Positions 28,873 through 39,933 are shown, numbered from the stretch's first letter. The stretch: 64,000 nucleotides of DNA from Oncomelania hupensis (GCA_036898135.1 CM072527.1:5723578-5787577); one strand, 5' to 3'. Numbers and translations are program-made. The notes: generated by a model from the letters alone, not told the origin.

Positions 28873-29376
28873 CCGTATGTGTCTCCCTCCCTCCCTCTCT
28901 CTCCTGCTCCCACCCTCCCCTCTCTGGCCTAAGCTGGGTATTCAGTGTTGTATCGTTCTAATCCTTCTCTGTTGTGTATTTATCTTGGTGAACACGTCTG
29001 CCGGGATTGCGTGCGAAGGGAAAGTTGGGAAGAGCTTTCCCGGGAGAAACATTCAAAAGACAGCGGCTAATACCGCACTAGCCTCTGCCAAGGAGGGGGA
29101 GGGGGGGGGGTAAGTGAAAGAATGGGATTGGAAGCGAGGAGGGGTGTTGGGGGTGGAATAAGATGGGTTTGTGGTGAATGGAGAAAGGTGTGTGTGTGTG
29201 TGTGTGCGCGCGCGCGTGTGTGTGCGTGTGTGTTTGTGTTTGACGGGATGACAACACGATCCGTGCAATATCGAGCGTGAAGATAAAGAAATAAACCACT
29301 TTCAAAATGACGATTCTTAACCCCCCACCCCTCCCCCAAGCCCTTTTCTCCACCCCAAAATATGATAATAATCATC
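28873..29376. other. Intergenic; GT-rich tract, nothing coding
   Basis: Contains a G-rich patch at 29092-29112 and a (TG)n/(CG)n tract at ~29187-29240. Nothing else recognised. Confidence 0.4.
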
Positions 29377-29443
<67 letters not shown>

Positions 29444-29512
29444 TGTCCACAATAAATGAGAGAAGGCAAATGGACATCGCTTTCTTTCGGCAAAACCAAA
29501 ATGACTTTGTTC

Positions 29513-29576
<64 letters not shown>
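29377..29576. repeat. (ATC)n and (AAT)n microsatellites
   Basis: (ATC)n at ~29377-29443 and (AAT)n at ~29514-29575, with ~70 bases of other sequence between. Confidence 0.95.
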
Positions 29577-29579
<3 letters not shown>

Positions 29580-29620
29580 CATCAACAACAACAAAAACAA
29601 TAGCTCCCGAGCTGAGCTTG

Positions 29621-29925
29621 CACCCGGTACACATTGGTCGAAGGCTACCAGAAGCATGCTTAAGTAGTCGCCTCAACAGGCGATAAAGCATGCTCTCATG
29701 CTTCAGAGCACTGCTGCCTATACGCTTCAAGCTCTATAGTGACGGAAAAAAAGCAATTTCACTGTAAATATATACAGAATATTGCTCTACCACATTCCGC
29801 TCTTTCCGTCTCAAAAACCCACAAACGGTTCAAAAACATTCTCAAACTGTTCGTAAAAGACAGTTGACCTAGAAACAAATACAGTTTGACCTAATTCGTC
29901 CCCTAGACGAGACGGCTTTTAGCCG
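29621..29925 (+). mobile_element. MITE-C, copy lacking its right inverted repeat
   Basis: The left end CACCCGGTACACATTGGTCG, the left inverted repeat to TTTCACTG, and the core (CCGCTCTTTCCGTCTC, GACAGTTGACCTAGAAAC, CCTAATTCGTCCCCTAGA) are present. About 60 core bases starting at TTGCCTTGTTGG are deleted. After GAGACGG the sequence changes to unrelated DNA, so the right half is lost. Confidence 0.82.
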
Positions 29926-30416
29926 AAATTTTTATTTAAAAAAAGCCGATAAACTGTCCGTCATGTCGGCTCGCGGAGCCGAAGTTTTCACGGGTGAATC
30001 GGCTCAATTTTGTCCATTTTTGCGATATTCCTGTGCTGTACGCTTGCAGTTTAGGTGAGGATTCGATAATTGCTAAGGTTAAACCCAGAAACACTGACAG
30101 TATTGTGGTCTGTCAAGGGACAGTGTAAACTTTTTATTGTTTTTGTGTGTCTAAAATTTAAGAAAATAGCATTTCTTTTCAATGTTCTTATTCTACTCTT
30201 AAAATCATGTTTTATTACAAAGATATGCATCCACAGAACACCTTTAATATATGGAGGTGGAGGGTGCACGTTAACGTAGTGAATATAGTCCAAAAAACAT
30301 GTGAGACTGCTTTGGAAGAGAGAGCCGAAACTTTCTGTAAAAAGCCGAAAGTTTCACGGCTGTTTCGGCCAAATCGCCGAAGAAAACATTTCCTAGCAAC
30401 ATCCCTGGAAACTGTG
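29926..30416. other. Unidentified repeat-like DNA
   Basis: AGCCGAAA-type blocks at both ends (29930-29985 and ~30318-30385) and a GGCTCGCGGAGCC palindrome near 29968 suggest another foldback element, but clear terminal repeats could not be set. Confidence 0.35.
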
Positions 30417-30470
30417 GGAATTTAAAGCACTAAATTTCCACAAAGTGGCGATACTATGTATACAGTAACA
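30417..30470. repeat. Dispersed repeat E, copy 2
   Basis: TTTAAAGCACTAAATTTCC, then ACAAAGTGGCGATACTAT. Matches 54297-54346 nearly throughout and 8527-8555 in part. Confidence 0.7.
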
Positions 30471-31106
30471 CCACAACGGGATAATGCCGCGGAGATTCTC
30501 ATAAGATTTACCCGGTCACACGCTGCAATAAGTTGTACAACAAGCATGCGATAAAATCTCAAGCGAATCCATCGTAGATTCAGAGGACAGAATATGTTTT
30601 AATTCCTGCGATGAAATCATAAGTCCGGACCAATCAGAACGTGCTGTGGCGTCCTTGACATTGCGATTGAAGAAAATGGCCGACATCACAACACAATGGT
30701 TGTCATTGGATCAAAGAGCAGAATAAGCCCCGAGTGTCTCCTGCCTCCCGATCCATGGCTTTACCCACCATCGACAGAAGTTTCTGCCTCATCAGCTACT
30801 AAAACTGCTAAATATTGCAAACAATCTTGTCTCTCACTCTCCGAATTGCTCGAAATTGAACTTTTGGCCATAGCTTTTACAACATGTAACCTACGTAGCA
30901 ACAAGGGAGAGCACCCCAGTGACAAGGAAAGCGGTTTATGAGCGAGCCGCAGGGAAAAACCAACTTCCGTCTCTGTTGTATGGAATTAATTTTAGCGTGT
31001 GACCGGTTGCATCGTACGACCAGTCTGAGTCCTGATATTAAATCGCATGGAACAAATTGTAGGATTTAATCGGTAGGTCTGACTGGGCCTTAAGAAGAAG
31101 AAGAAG
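30471..31106. other. Intergenic, nothing supported
   Basis: An 81-codon frame at 30696-30941 is unrecognised. No repeat match found. Confidence 0.35.
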
Positions 31107-31113
31107 TACTACT

Positions 31114-31159
<46 letters not shown>

Positions 31160-31231
31160 CGCACACACACACACAAACAACAACAACCTTGGATAGAAGA
31201 AGAAGAAGAAGAAGAAGAAGAAGAAGAAGAA

Positions 31232-31263
<32 letters not shown>

Positions 31264-31359
31264 AGTACAACAACAACAACAACACACACAAACAACAACA
31301 ACCTTGGATAGTAGAAGAAGAAGAAGAAGAAGAAGAAGAAGAAGAAGAAGAAGAAGAAG

Positions 31360-31391
<32 letters not shown>

Positions 31392-31513
31392 CAACAACAA
31401 CAACAACACACAAAAACAACAACAACCTTGGAAAGAAGAAGAAGAAGAAGAAGAAGAAGAAGAAGAAGAAGAAGAAGAAGAAGAAGAAGAAGAAGAAGAA
31501 GAAGAAGAAGAAG

Positions 31514-31545
<32 letters not shown>

Positions 31546-31655
31546 CAACAACAACAACAACACACAAAAACAACAACAACCTTGGAAAGAAGAAGAAGAA
31601 GAAGAAGAAGAAGAAGAAGAAGAAGAAGAAGAAGAAGAAGAAGAAGAAGAAGAAG
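31090..31655. repeat. Compound (AAG)n/(CAA)n higher-order array, left block
   Basis: Four copies of a compound unit: a GTACAACAACAACAACA-like linker, a (CA)n or CAAA step, CAACAACCTTGGATAG (or GGAAAG), then (AAG)n of 50-110 bp. Linkers start at about 31107, 31265, 31389 and 31543. The linkers are far better conserved than the AAG runs, so the whole unit has been duplicated. Confidence 0.85.
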
Positions 31656-31658
31656 AAA

Positions 31659-32172
31659 CACCCATTACACATTGGTCGAAGGCTACTAGAAGCATGCTGT
31701 AGTGGTCGCCTCAACAGGCCATAAAGCATGTTCTTATGCTTCAGGGCACTGCTTCCTATACGCTTCAAGGCCTAGGAGCATTGACCAATGAACTCATGAA
31801 AATAGAAAATTTTAGTTTCGTCTTATCTAGGGGACGAATTAGGGCAAACTGTATTTATTTCTAGGTCAACTGTCTTTTACGAACCGTTTGAGAATGTTTT
31901 TGAACCGTTTGTTGACGCTGGATAGTGTCCTCACTTGGTTTGATACAATTTAAGAATCCAAGAAGCCAAATGGTTTCTTGAGACGGAAAGAGTGGAATGT
32001 TGTAGAGAAACATTCTGTATATATTTACAGTGAAATTGCTCTTTTTTCCGTCACTGTAGAGCTTGAAGAGTATATGAAGCAGTGCTCTGAAGCACGAGAG
32101 CATGCTTTATTGCCTGTTGAAGCGACTACTAAAGCATGCTTCTGGTAGCCTTCGACCAATGTGTACCGGGTG
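31659..32172 (-). mobile_element. MITE-C, complete copy in inverted orientation
   Basis: Both ends are present: CACCCATTACACATTGGTCG at 31659 and the matching inverted end CCAATGTGTACCGGGTG at 32172. The core runs opposite to the copies at 29621 and 38057. The left inverted repeat lacks its inner ~30 bases. The element sits between two (AAG)n compound arrays. No coding capacity; it would need a transposase from elsewhere. Confidence 0.88.
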
Positions 32173-32184
32173 GAACAAAAAGAA

Positions 32185-32274
32185 CCGTGGATAGTAGAAG
32201 AAGAAGAAGAAGAAGAAGAAGAAGAAGAAGAAGAAGAAGAAGAAGAAGAAGAAGAAGAAGAAGAAGAAGAACAA

Positions 32275-32307
<33 letters not shown>

Positions 32308-32422
32308 GCGCAATAGAATGGAAGAATAAAAAGAACCGTGGATAGAAGAAGAAGAAGAAGAAGAAGAAGAAGAAGAAGAAGAAGAAGAAGAAGAAGAAGA
32401 AGAAGAAGAAGAAGAAGAAGAA

Positions 32423-32474
<52 letters not shown>

Positions 32475-32490
32475 GAAGAAGAAGAAGAAG

Positions 32491-32543
<53 letters not shown>

Positions 32544-32706
32544 GAACAAGAACAAGAACAACAAGAACAAGAACAACAAGAAGAAGAAGAAAAAGAAGAG
32601 CAAGGACAAGAAGAACAAGAAGCGTAATAGAATGGAAGTAAAAAAAAGAACCGTGGATAGTAGAAGAAGAAGAAGAAGAAGAAGAAGAAGAAGAAGAAGA
32701 AGAAGA
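32185..32706. repeat. Compound (AAG)n higher-order array, right block
   Basis: Three copies of a linker containing AAAAAGAACCGTGGATAG (about 32178, 32328, 32643), two of them preceded by CGCAATAGAATGGAAG-like sequence, each followed by (AAG)n. The middle unit adds (GAAA)n and (CAA)n. The seed ACCxTGGATAG is shared with the left block. Confidence 0.85.
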
Positions 32707-33750
32707 ATGTGTGCAAAGGACGAGAACTGGGCATGGGGAGAAAATGAAGACTGGAAAAAGGGCAAACGGTGTGGAAGACAGGGACAGGATTATCACTGAC
32801 AATCAGAGACAACACGAGTCCTCGCAGCATCTTTAATACTTCTAACAGGACTTCGTGTACCATGTGAGAGTACCAGACACTCGGTGTAAGAACAGAACAA
32901 ACATCGTTAGGTGGCGCCCTGGGTTGCCCTAGGAGACCCTTTTTGTCATCTTCCGCCTGCCACCGCGCACGGAAAACACCCCATACACGTGCAAATGTCA
33001 CTCGCTGCAGTCGTGCCCTGTCTGTTCGTCTGCTTAAAATGTCATCACCCCAGCTTTCTGTCGGTGGTAGGAACTTGGAGGCAGTGAAGTAATAAATACA
33101 ACAGTCTTGTGAGTTAGAGAGTGAGTAGTTGCAGACAGGCAATTTTCCATTTCGGTTCTGACAGATTCCCCTGTTTTAACGGTACATCGATACCATTGCC
33201 ATGTGACCTTTCTTGAGTGAACCACGCGGCTTGAAGAATGCGTCTTTGGTGTCTTTTTATCAACCTAAAACGAAAAACCTTACGGGCAATACTTTTTACG
33301 GGTTCTGTCTCATACCGGCTTTGGTAGTTGCTATTTTTAGCTCCAGAATGTTGAATGGCTACCCAACGGCTGTTGCTATTAATAGGCACAAGAACTGCGG
33401 AATTTTTTAATTTAAAAATAACTATACTTTCGAAAGAGGTTTTTCTTGTTGTAAGCTTATTTTTTCAAGGGGTGGGGGGGGGGGGCAACATTCACTGTGA
33501 ATGTTAAAAGGATCTGTCCAGGGGGCGTGGCCAAAGTGGGTTTCTTTAATGTAAAGGTTTTAAGAAAACAAATACTTCAGAGTCACTTTAACCACATCCC
33601 CTTCGACATAGCCACAGCCAACGCAGGGAAACGAGAGAACGAGCGCCACAGAAGACAAGTAATTAAAAGAAAGACACAAGCACTAGTAAACTCTGCTTCC
33701 TAATAACTTGCTTTCACAGACACTTCACCTTGTTCTTCTGGAAATTGGAC
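32707..33750. other. Intergenic, nothing supported
   Basis: Includes a G-run at 33473-33485. No gene, RNA or repeat match found. Confidence 0.35.
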
Positions 33751-33754
33751 ATGG

Positions 33755-33802
33755 GTGTGTGTGTGTGTGTGTGTGTGAGTGTGTGTGTGTGGAGAGAGAG
33801 AG

Positions 33803-33849
<47 letters not shown>

Positions 33850-33989
33850 TTTGAAGCTGGGGCGCGAGGACCAGTGAGAGAGAGAAAAAGAGGGAAGGGG
33901 GGGGGGAGGGGAGAGGACCTGAAACTCCCATACGTACATACCGATACCCCCCGTACCTACATTCCCCCTTCCTGCTCTCTCCCTCCCCA

Positions 33990-34058
<69 letters not shown>
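33755..34058. repeat. (TG)n, (GA)n and (CT)n tracts
   Basis: (TG)n at ~33755-33791, (GA)n at ~33792-33850 and (CT)n at ~33991-34058. The GA and CT tracts are inverted relative to each other and could pair as a hairpin. Confidence 0.9.
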
Positions 34059-34061
<3 letters not shown>

Positions 34062-34276
34062 TCCTCCACTCGTGTCACGGCTAAAAAGCTAAAAGAGTGG
34101 CGCTCGAGAGGCGACTTGTTCGCTTGGTTGGAATTTCGCGTCCTCAATTTTGTGCAGAATTCACACTTGCAAAAAGATGCCTCTCCCTCCCTCCACCCTC
34201 CCCCCAACCCTTCCAAAAGTTTTAACATAAAAGTGAACAAGTAGTCTTCACAAGATCAGAGGGGCTTTTTCAACAT

Positions 34277-34410
34277 CAACCGATCAACACGTCCCGCTTG
34301 GTCAGACATCTTTTTTTTTAATGCACTGATCAACAGGTTAAAAATTCAGCTTGGTCGGACTTTTTTTTTTCATCGGCGGATCAACAGGTTCAGCTTGTTC
34401 GGACGTCATT
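34277..34410. repeat. Degenerate ~47-bp tandem repeat, three copies
   Basis: GATCAACAGGTT, a CAGCTTGGTCGGAC-like block and a T-run recur three times. Diverged. Confidence 0.6.
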
Positions 34411-35515
34411 TTGTTATCAACTACTTCTGCATTTAACTAGTTATTTAACTAAATGTACAATTTATAAAACAATCAACAACTCGATCGATCGATCTAGTGT
34501 TATATAATGTAATGTAATCTATCTAATCTAATCTAATCTAACTTTGCACGCGAGTGCAATATTGTCCGATCGAGATGTGATAATTTTTCACATTCCACGT
34601 CTAAGATACGAATTACATTAATGTATCGATTTATTCAATTGGAAAAATAAAAGAGGAATTGAAATTATACTAGAGGAGAAAAATGTGTGTGAACGACCAC
34701 TTTCAATGTCATCCAAATGCGCAACCAAATATAGTCCAAAACTCAGAAGCTTTCTTTCAAGTTTATTCAGCACGCACACAAACATAAACGCACGCGCGCA
34801 CACCAACCTGAGTACCCACCCGCCCATCCACTCAAACACATGCACAGAGTACAGAAAAATGAACATCAGGACGTACACATGACAGGTGTCTTCAATCAAA
34901 TTTGACCAATGAAAAACAATACCAGTTTCATTCATTGATTCGTCTCCGCTTCGTTGAAAATGTAGGCCTAGTCTTCAATCAACCCTAGCTTAGGCAGCCA
35001 ATTAAAAACAATGCCAGTTTCATTTGCTGATTCAGTCGGTCCATTTACTCTTTTAACTCCTCTTTTCCTTGAAATAAATTGTAACAATTGAAAATTAGTG
35101 ACGGTTTGGGAATCAAATCTTGTTGTTTTAGCTCGTTTTAGAAAATACAAGAACGTTTGGTTTTTCAGCCGTTCGCAGAAAAGACATAGGAGACTGCGAT
35201 TGGTAAATGGGTTAAAGTAGGTCCTGTGTTCTTACCACTTGTATATTTCACAGCTTGATAGAAACATCGTTCTCTGTGATTATCAATTACCATGCGATAT
35301 TAGTTTTAGTCACACTCTTGCGGAAATCGATACATTAATTTTTGCAATGTCGTGTCACGTGACGTGAATAGGACGTACATCATAACGTATTTCTCACCGC
35401 TAGGATATACACGGCACACGTCTTATTTTTTTCTTCGTTTAACGATTTGCTCACTTGGTGCCGAAAGACGTTTTCCATCAAGTTAATTTCAATAGGTACT
35501 TTCACAATACTTGGA
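34411..35515. other. AT-rich intergenic DNA
   Basis: Contains (TAATC)n-like sequence near 34512-34540 and two ~60-bp similar segments around 34888-34935 and 34972-35030 that share CAATGAAAAACAATACCAGT-like sequence. No gene. Confidence 0.45.
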
Positions 35516-35560
35516 AGAAGAAGAAGAAGAAGAAGAAGAAGAAGAAGAAGAAGAAGAAGA
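35516..35560. repeat. (AAG)n microsatellite
   Basis: About 15 AAG units. Confidence 0.9.
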
Positions 35561-36942
35561 GCAACAGCAACAGCAACAACAACAACTAACTAAAAGCTTC
35601 TATTATTGTCTATATTTCCAATATTTGCCAGCTACCGTCATTAAAATTCTACGGGGCTCTTCCAGCTTTTCTTAAATATTTCCCCTACACGCCAATCCAC
35701 TTCACCCGTCTTTCTTGCTTTCTTTCTTGCTTTCTACGGCACCTTTCAAGCAAAATATTTGGTTACATCACATTCAGTGTAGGGAAATTCAATTTTCAGC
35801 CTTTTTTTCAGGGCGTGGAACACAGTTACATGGTAAGATGAGTTTTGGGAGCCCTTAGCACCAACAATCATTTTGTGCAAAATAACATACACGTTCTAGT
35901 CCCTCAAGGCCCGTTGGAAAAAGGACAAAATAATCCAGGCTGGAGTTGCAAAGTATACAAAGTTAACTGTCCGGGTCTTAAATAGTGCAACTTGAGGCGT
36001 CTGCTGCGCTAACGTCCGGATAAAACTAAAGCCACACAAGGAGCCAACTTCCTGCGAACTGCAAAACTGTCTCGCACCACTGACTGAGCCATCATGATCT
36101 GCCTAAGTATGCGTTGTTTATGTGATCTGTCACCGGAACAGACTGATAGGCCTGGTACTTTTAAACGCCCTGCTGAGTCTGACATGGGCAGTAAAGGTAA
36201 CCGCCGAAAGAGCCATTAGAGAAAATCGAATCTTGCGACGAAAACGCTTGGAACTTGTTGTGAAATCATTTCGGCGACTGTATGGAAGGAGTGTGGATTC
36301 GGAGAGGTGGATGGTGGAAATAAGGTTTTAAACATTACCCTTTTACTTTTAACTAGCAGCTGTACAAGAATTATAATAAAGTGTGAAAGGAGAACAAGTA
36401 GCGTTTAAATGTCACCCGAAAGATCCCAACCTTAAATAAGGGTTAGGACAGAGTAACTGCAGTGTACTAAATGTACAGATGAAGATTGTCTGCAGCAGCA
36501 AACCTCACTCAAAACCATAACTACGAACTGTACATCATAAACCAGTGGTTTAATAGTTATTATTTGCTGCCTACACCCGCTCCATCACGAAAAAAGTTAT
36601 CTACGGCTCTTGTGACGTACCCGCCAAAGCAACAACTACGGCGGGAATCCAGATCCAGAAACTCCTCGTTTATTTACAGGCAGGGAAGCACGCATCCCCT
36701 GGGAACAGAAAGGTGAGGACCCGGGCATTAAGGGTCTAAAGTATGGCCGGACTGTCTTCACTGAGTTTTGCCGACAGTAAATGCAATTATAAAGAAAGAA
36801 GGAGACATAATTATTTGTCTGCAGTTGACAGATTTTTGTCCTTCTTGGGCCACGCGTTGACGACGTTGATGCCGCTATAAACAATGTTTCGTGGCAGACT
36901 TCATAACTCATGCACGCGCGAACAAACACGTACGTACAAATC
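35561..36942. other. Intergenic; one weak exon-like frame
   Basis: A frame from the ATG at 36094 runs about 35 codons to AAAG|GTAACC, a possible donor. It has no recognised motif and is not called as a gene. The rest shows nothing. Confidence 0.3.
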
Positions 36943-36972
36943 ACACACACACACACACCCACACACACACAC

Positions 36973-37016
<44 letters not shown>
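36943..37016. repeat. (CA)n microsatellite
   Basis: About 35 CA units with CCC interruptions. Confidence 0.95.
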
Positions 37017-37018
<2 letters not shown>

Positions 37019-37022
37019 AAGT

Positions 37023-37078
37023 TCACTTGCTGTAGGGTTCGAATCTGCTATCACCGGCATAGAAAACCAGCGCCCTAA
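37023..37078 (-). mobile_element. SINE-B tRNA-head fragment
   Basis: On the minus strand it reads GGCGCTGGTTTTCTATGCCG, then AGATTCGAACCCTAC. This aligns with the anticodon-arm to B-box part of the SINE-B head. Diverged and short. Confidence 0.5.
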
Positions 37079-37433
37079 CAAGGAAACAAGCACTAACAAG
37101 CAAACGTACTCACGCTCTGGCGCGTGCGCGAGCGCTCGCACACATACACACACACAGTGTGGGTTATTTTGAGAAAGCGAAGAGTCCAGGGATGAGAAGG
37201 GATGGTGAGGAGTATTGAGTAGGATGATGGTGTGGTGGGTAGGGTGGGGATGTGCAGACTGAAGGCGAGGAGTGCAGTGTGTTTGCTGTCCTTAATGAGG
37301 TGGCGTTCTGTGTCCGTTCAGGGTCGCCACCAGGGCTTTTAATTGGCACCCTCTAATTATCCCCCTTGGCACAACTCTCCTTTTTTTGGAGTGTGGAGGT
37401 AGGGGTGGAGGGTCGCGGGAGGAGCAAAATATT
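37079..37433. other. Intergenic, nothing supported
   Basis: GC-rich and GT-rich stretches; no gene. Confidence 0.35.
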
Positions 37434-37476
37434 GCCAATCATGGGCCACGTGACTTCGTGTTTCTTCGCTGATTGG
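37434..37476. promoter_or_regulatory. CCAAT and CACGTGAC motif group
   Basis: CCAAT at 37435, CACGTGAC (E-box/USF-like) at 37447 and inverted CCAAT (ATTGG) at 37472 lie within 42 bases. Promoter-like spacing, but no linked coding exon was found. Confidence 0.25.
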
Positions 37477-37805
37477 AGCCCTGGGCAAAAAAGAAATGGA
37501 CCATTTGCGTCCCCAGATCCAAGAATTGCTTCCGGGCAACGTCTGCTGTTTTGGGAGTGCTGTGTGGTGTTTTTGTGGCAATTTGTGTACAGTGACGGGT
37601 GTTTGCTGTTGTAACTGTTGCTTTCTTCATCCGTTTTTACAGATAATCATGCCGTGATTTTACAGTCCTTCGTTACTGCACTTTCCTTGTGAGAACATGT
37701 GAATCGTTAAAGCGCAACAACAACAACAACAACAACAAGTTCTTTATCACAATGGTCTTGAACAAATATTTCTTACCAAACCCTTTTTTATACCACTCTC
37801 ACACC
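37477..37805. other. Intergenic with short (CAA)n tract
   Basis: (CAA)n at ~37717-37738; otherwise nothing recognised. Confidence 0.4.
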
Positions 37806-38040
37806 CCGGTGTGTCGGATAGCGCAGTGGTTGGAGCACTCGCTACTGGGCAGCAAGTTAAGCACCGTCCAGTGCGGTTAGCACTTGGATGGGTGACCGCA
37901 AAACGAGAAGCGACAAATAACAACGCCCCCAGTTGACTCAACTGTGACTGAGTACCTACTCTCTTAAGGGTGGGGAAGGTAAAGCAGCGAGGGAGAGAGA
38001 TCGGCATCACTCTCATTAAGCTGGCCCAAGATAAGTGTGA
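37806..38040 (+). mobile_element. SINE with tRNA-like leader and 5S rRNA-like segment
   Basis: GATAGCGCAGTGGTTGGA (37817-37834) looks like a tRNA A-box region. It runs straight into AAGTTAAGCACCGTC and GCGGTTAGCACTTGGATG then GGTGACCGC, which closely follow the 5S rRNA internal control region (A-box, intermediate element and C-box). After ~37900 the sequence is unrelated to 5S, so this is not a 5S gene. It is best read as a SINE3-type or chimeric SINE head with a body extending to about 38040, where MITE-C begins. Only one copy is in the window. Confidence 0.65.
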
Positions 38041-38056
38041 TCTCCAACATCACGCT

Positions 38057-38589
38057 CCCCTACGGCACACATGGGTCGAAGGCTGCCAGAAGCATGTTTT
38101 ACTTGTCGCCTCAACAGGCGATAAAGCATGCTCTCATGCTTCAGAGCACTGCTTCCTACACGCTTTAAGCGCTATAGTGACGGAAAAAGCGCAATTTCAC
38201 TGTAAATATATACAGAATGTTGCTCTACAACATTCCGCTCTTTCCGTCTCAAAAACCCAATTGCCTTGTTGGATTCTTAAATTGCATGAAACCAAGTGAG
38301 GACACTATCCGGCGTCAACAAACGGTTCAAAAACATTGTCAAACGGTTCGTAAAAGACAGTTGACCTAGAAACAAATACAGTTTGACCTAATTCGTCCCC
38401 TAGAGGAGACGAAACTTACATTTTTCTATTTTCATGAGTTCACTGCAGTGAAATTGCGCTTTTTCCGTGACTATAGAGCTTGAAGCGTATAGAAAGCAGT
38501 GCTCTGAAGCATGGGAGCATGCTTTATAGCCTGTTGAGGCGACTAAAAACGCATGCTTCTGGTAGCGTTCGACCAATGTGTATCGGGTG
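38057..38589 (+). mobile_element. MITE-C, most complete copy (~145-bp inverted repeats)
   Basis: The left inverted repeat 38057-38202 and the right 38446-38589 match as inverses across nearly their whole length, through CAGAAGCATG, GTCGCCTCAACAGGC, ATAAAGCATGCTC and GCGCAATTTCACTG. The ~240-bp core holds GACAGTTGACCTAGAAAC and CCTAGAGGAGACGAAACT. No ORF encodes a transposase, so it is non-autonomous. The right end adds a second GTGTGTACCGGGTG before an (AAG)n run. The superfamily is unknown because the target duplication is masked by microsatellite DNA. Confidence 0.9.
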
Positions 38590-38599
38590 TGTGTACCGG

Positions 38600-38681
38600 G
38601 TGAAGAAGAAGAAGAAGAAGAAGAAGAAGGACAACATAATAATACTAATAATAATACTAATAATAATACTAATAATAATAA

Positions 38682-38750
<69 letters not shown>

Positions 38751-38856
38751 AAGAAGAAGAAGAAGAAGAAGAAGAAAAAGGACAACATAATAATACTAAT
38801 AATAATACTAATAATAATACTAATACTACTACTACTAATAATAATAATAATAATAA

Positions 38857-38917
<61 letters not shown>
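38600..38917. repeat. Duplicated compound microsatellite (AAG)n-(AATACT)n-(AGT)n
   Basis: Two copies of the same order: (AAG)n, AGGACAACATAATAAT, (ACTAATAAT)n, (AGT)n. Copy one starts at ~38604 and copy two at ~38752. Confidence 0.9.
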
Positions 38918-38918
<1 letters not shown>

Positions 38919-39053
38919 ATCACCACAAACTAAGCCCAAAACAAACATAACCTCTTTCAAAACTTCAGTCGATAAACTCGTTGCTTTGGGTACGTAATGT
39001 TAGCATCAAGGTTCATTATTATTTTAAAAATAGATCCGCTGCAAAAACGTTGG

Positions 39054-39210
39054 CCTACACAACAAGGAACAGACGCCTACACAACAAGGAACAGACGCCT
39101 ACACAACAAGGAACAGACGCCTACACAACAAGGAACAGACGCCTACACAACAAGGAACAGACGCCTACACAACAAGAAACAGACGCCTACACAACAAGGA
39201 ACAGACGCCT
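39054..39210. repeat. 22-bp minisatellite, seven copies
   Basis: The unit begins CCTACACAACAAGGAACAGA and repeats every 22 bases from 39054. Only one substitution is visible across the seven copies. Because 22 is one more than a multiple of three, the array is open in all three forward frames and gives a 22-residue repeat. Confidence 0.95.
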
Positions 39211-39933
39211 AAAGTTCAAAAGCTATGCGGTCGGTTCGAGCAACCATTGCCCATTATGTCATTTCTTTTTCATTTTATTGTGACAACCTTATTTCGCAGG
39301 TAAACTCATCTCCTATGGACAACGATAGCTTTGAGTTAGGTGTTGGTTTAGCCAAAGCACTCACTTTTTTCTCCAGTTGGACAGTTTCGTTTTTAGGGTT
39401 TGATTGTATGTGTATGTGTGCGTTTGTATGCGTGTGTGTGTGTGGGTGTGGGTGTGGGTGTGTGTGTGTGTGTTATCATTTCGATGGAAAATAACTAAAG
39501 AAAGAAAGTATACTCATACTCACAACAACTTAAAACAACAACAATAACAACAAATAAAACAACATCCTTAGTGATTATGTGACTCTTTTAAGGTATGGTT
39601 CATTTGCCTGTTTTCAAAATAAAATGGTTTTATTTCTCCTATGTGGCATTTTAAAATCTGTTCATGCGACTAACAGCATTAGACAAACAGCCATTAAATT
39701 AACTTAAAGTACCTTTTCCATTAGTGTGCATTTGTCTTCTCTTAAGGGTGGCATGTGGCTCGACAGCACGGCGGTCAGTAAAAAAAACGTGTATTTCCAC
39801 ATGTTAGGCACCGAATCACATAATTTATCCTACCTATTTGGCTGGATAAACGCCAACCGACGACCATACAAGACGCAGGAATTAGCAGAAGGCGAGCACC
39901 TTATTTTAAGCTGTATTATTCTCGGAATACAGA
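39211..39933. other. Intergenic with (TG)n tract
   Basis: (TG)n at ~39405-39475 and AAC-rich sequence near 39525-39565. No gene. Confidence 0.4.

Noticed and set aside
31038..32802. Long poly-Ser, poly-Leu, poly-Phe or poly-Lys proteins
   Set aside because: All follow from (AAG)n, (CAA)n and related trinucleotide repeats, open in many frames on both strands.
36094..36220. First exon with AAAG|GTAACC donor
   Set aside because: Short frame without motif, promoter signal or composition support.
37851..37900. 5S rRNA gene
   Set aside because: Only the internal promoter region resembles 5S; sequence before and after does not, and the length is wrong for a gene.
39054..39210. CRISPR array
   Set aside because: Direct 22-bp head-to-tail repeats with no unique spacers; a minisatellite in eukaryotic DNA.
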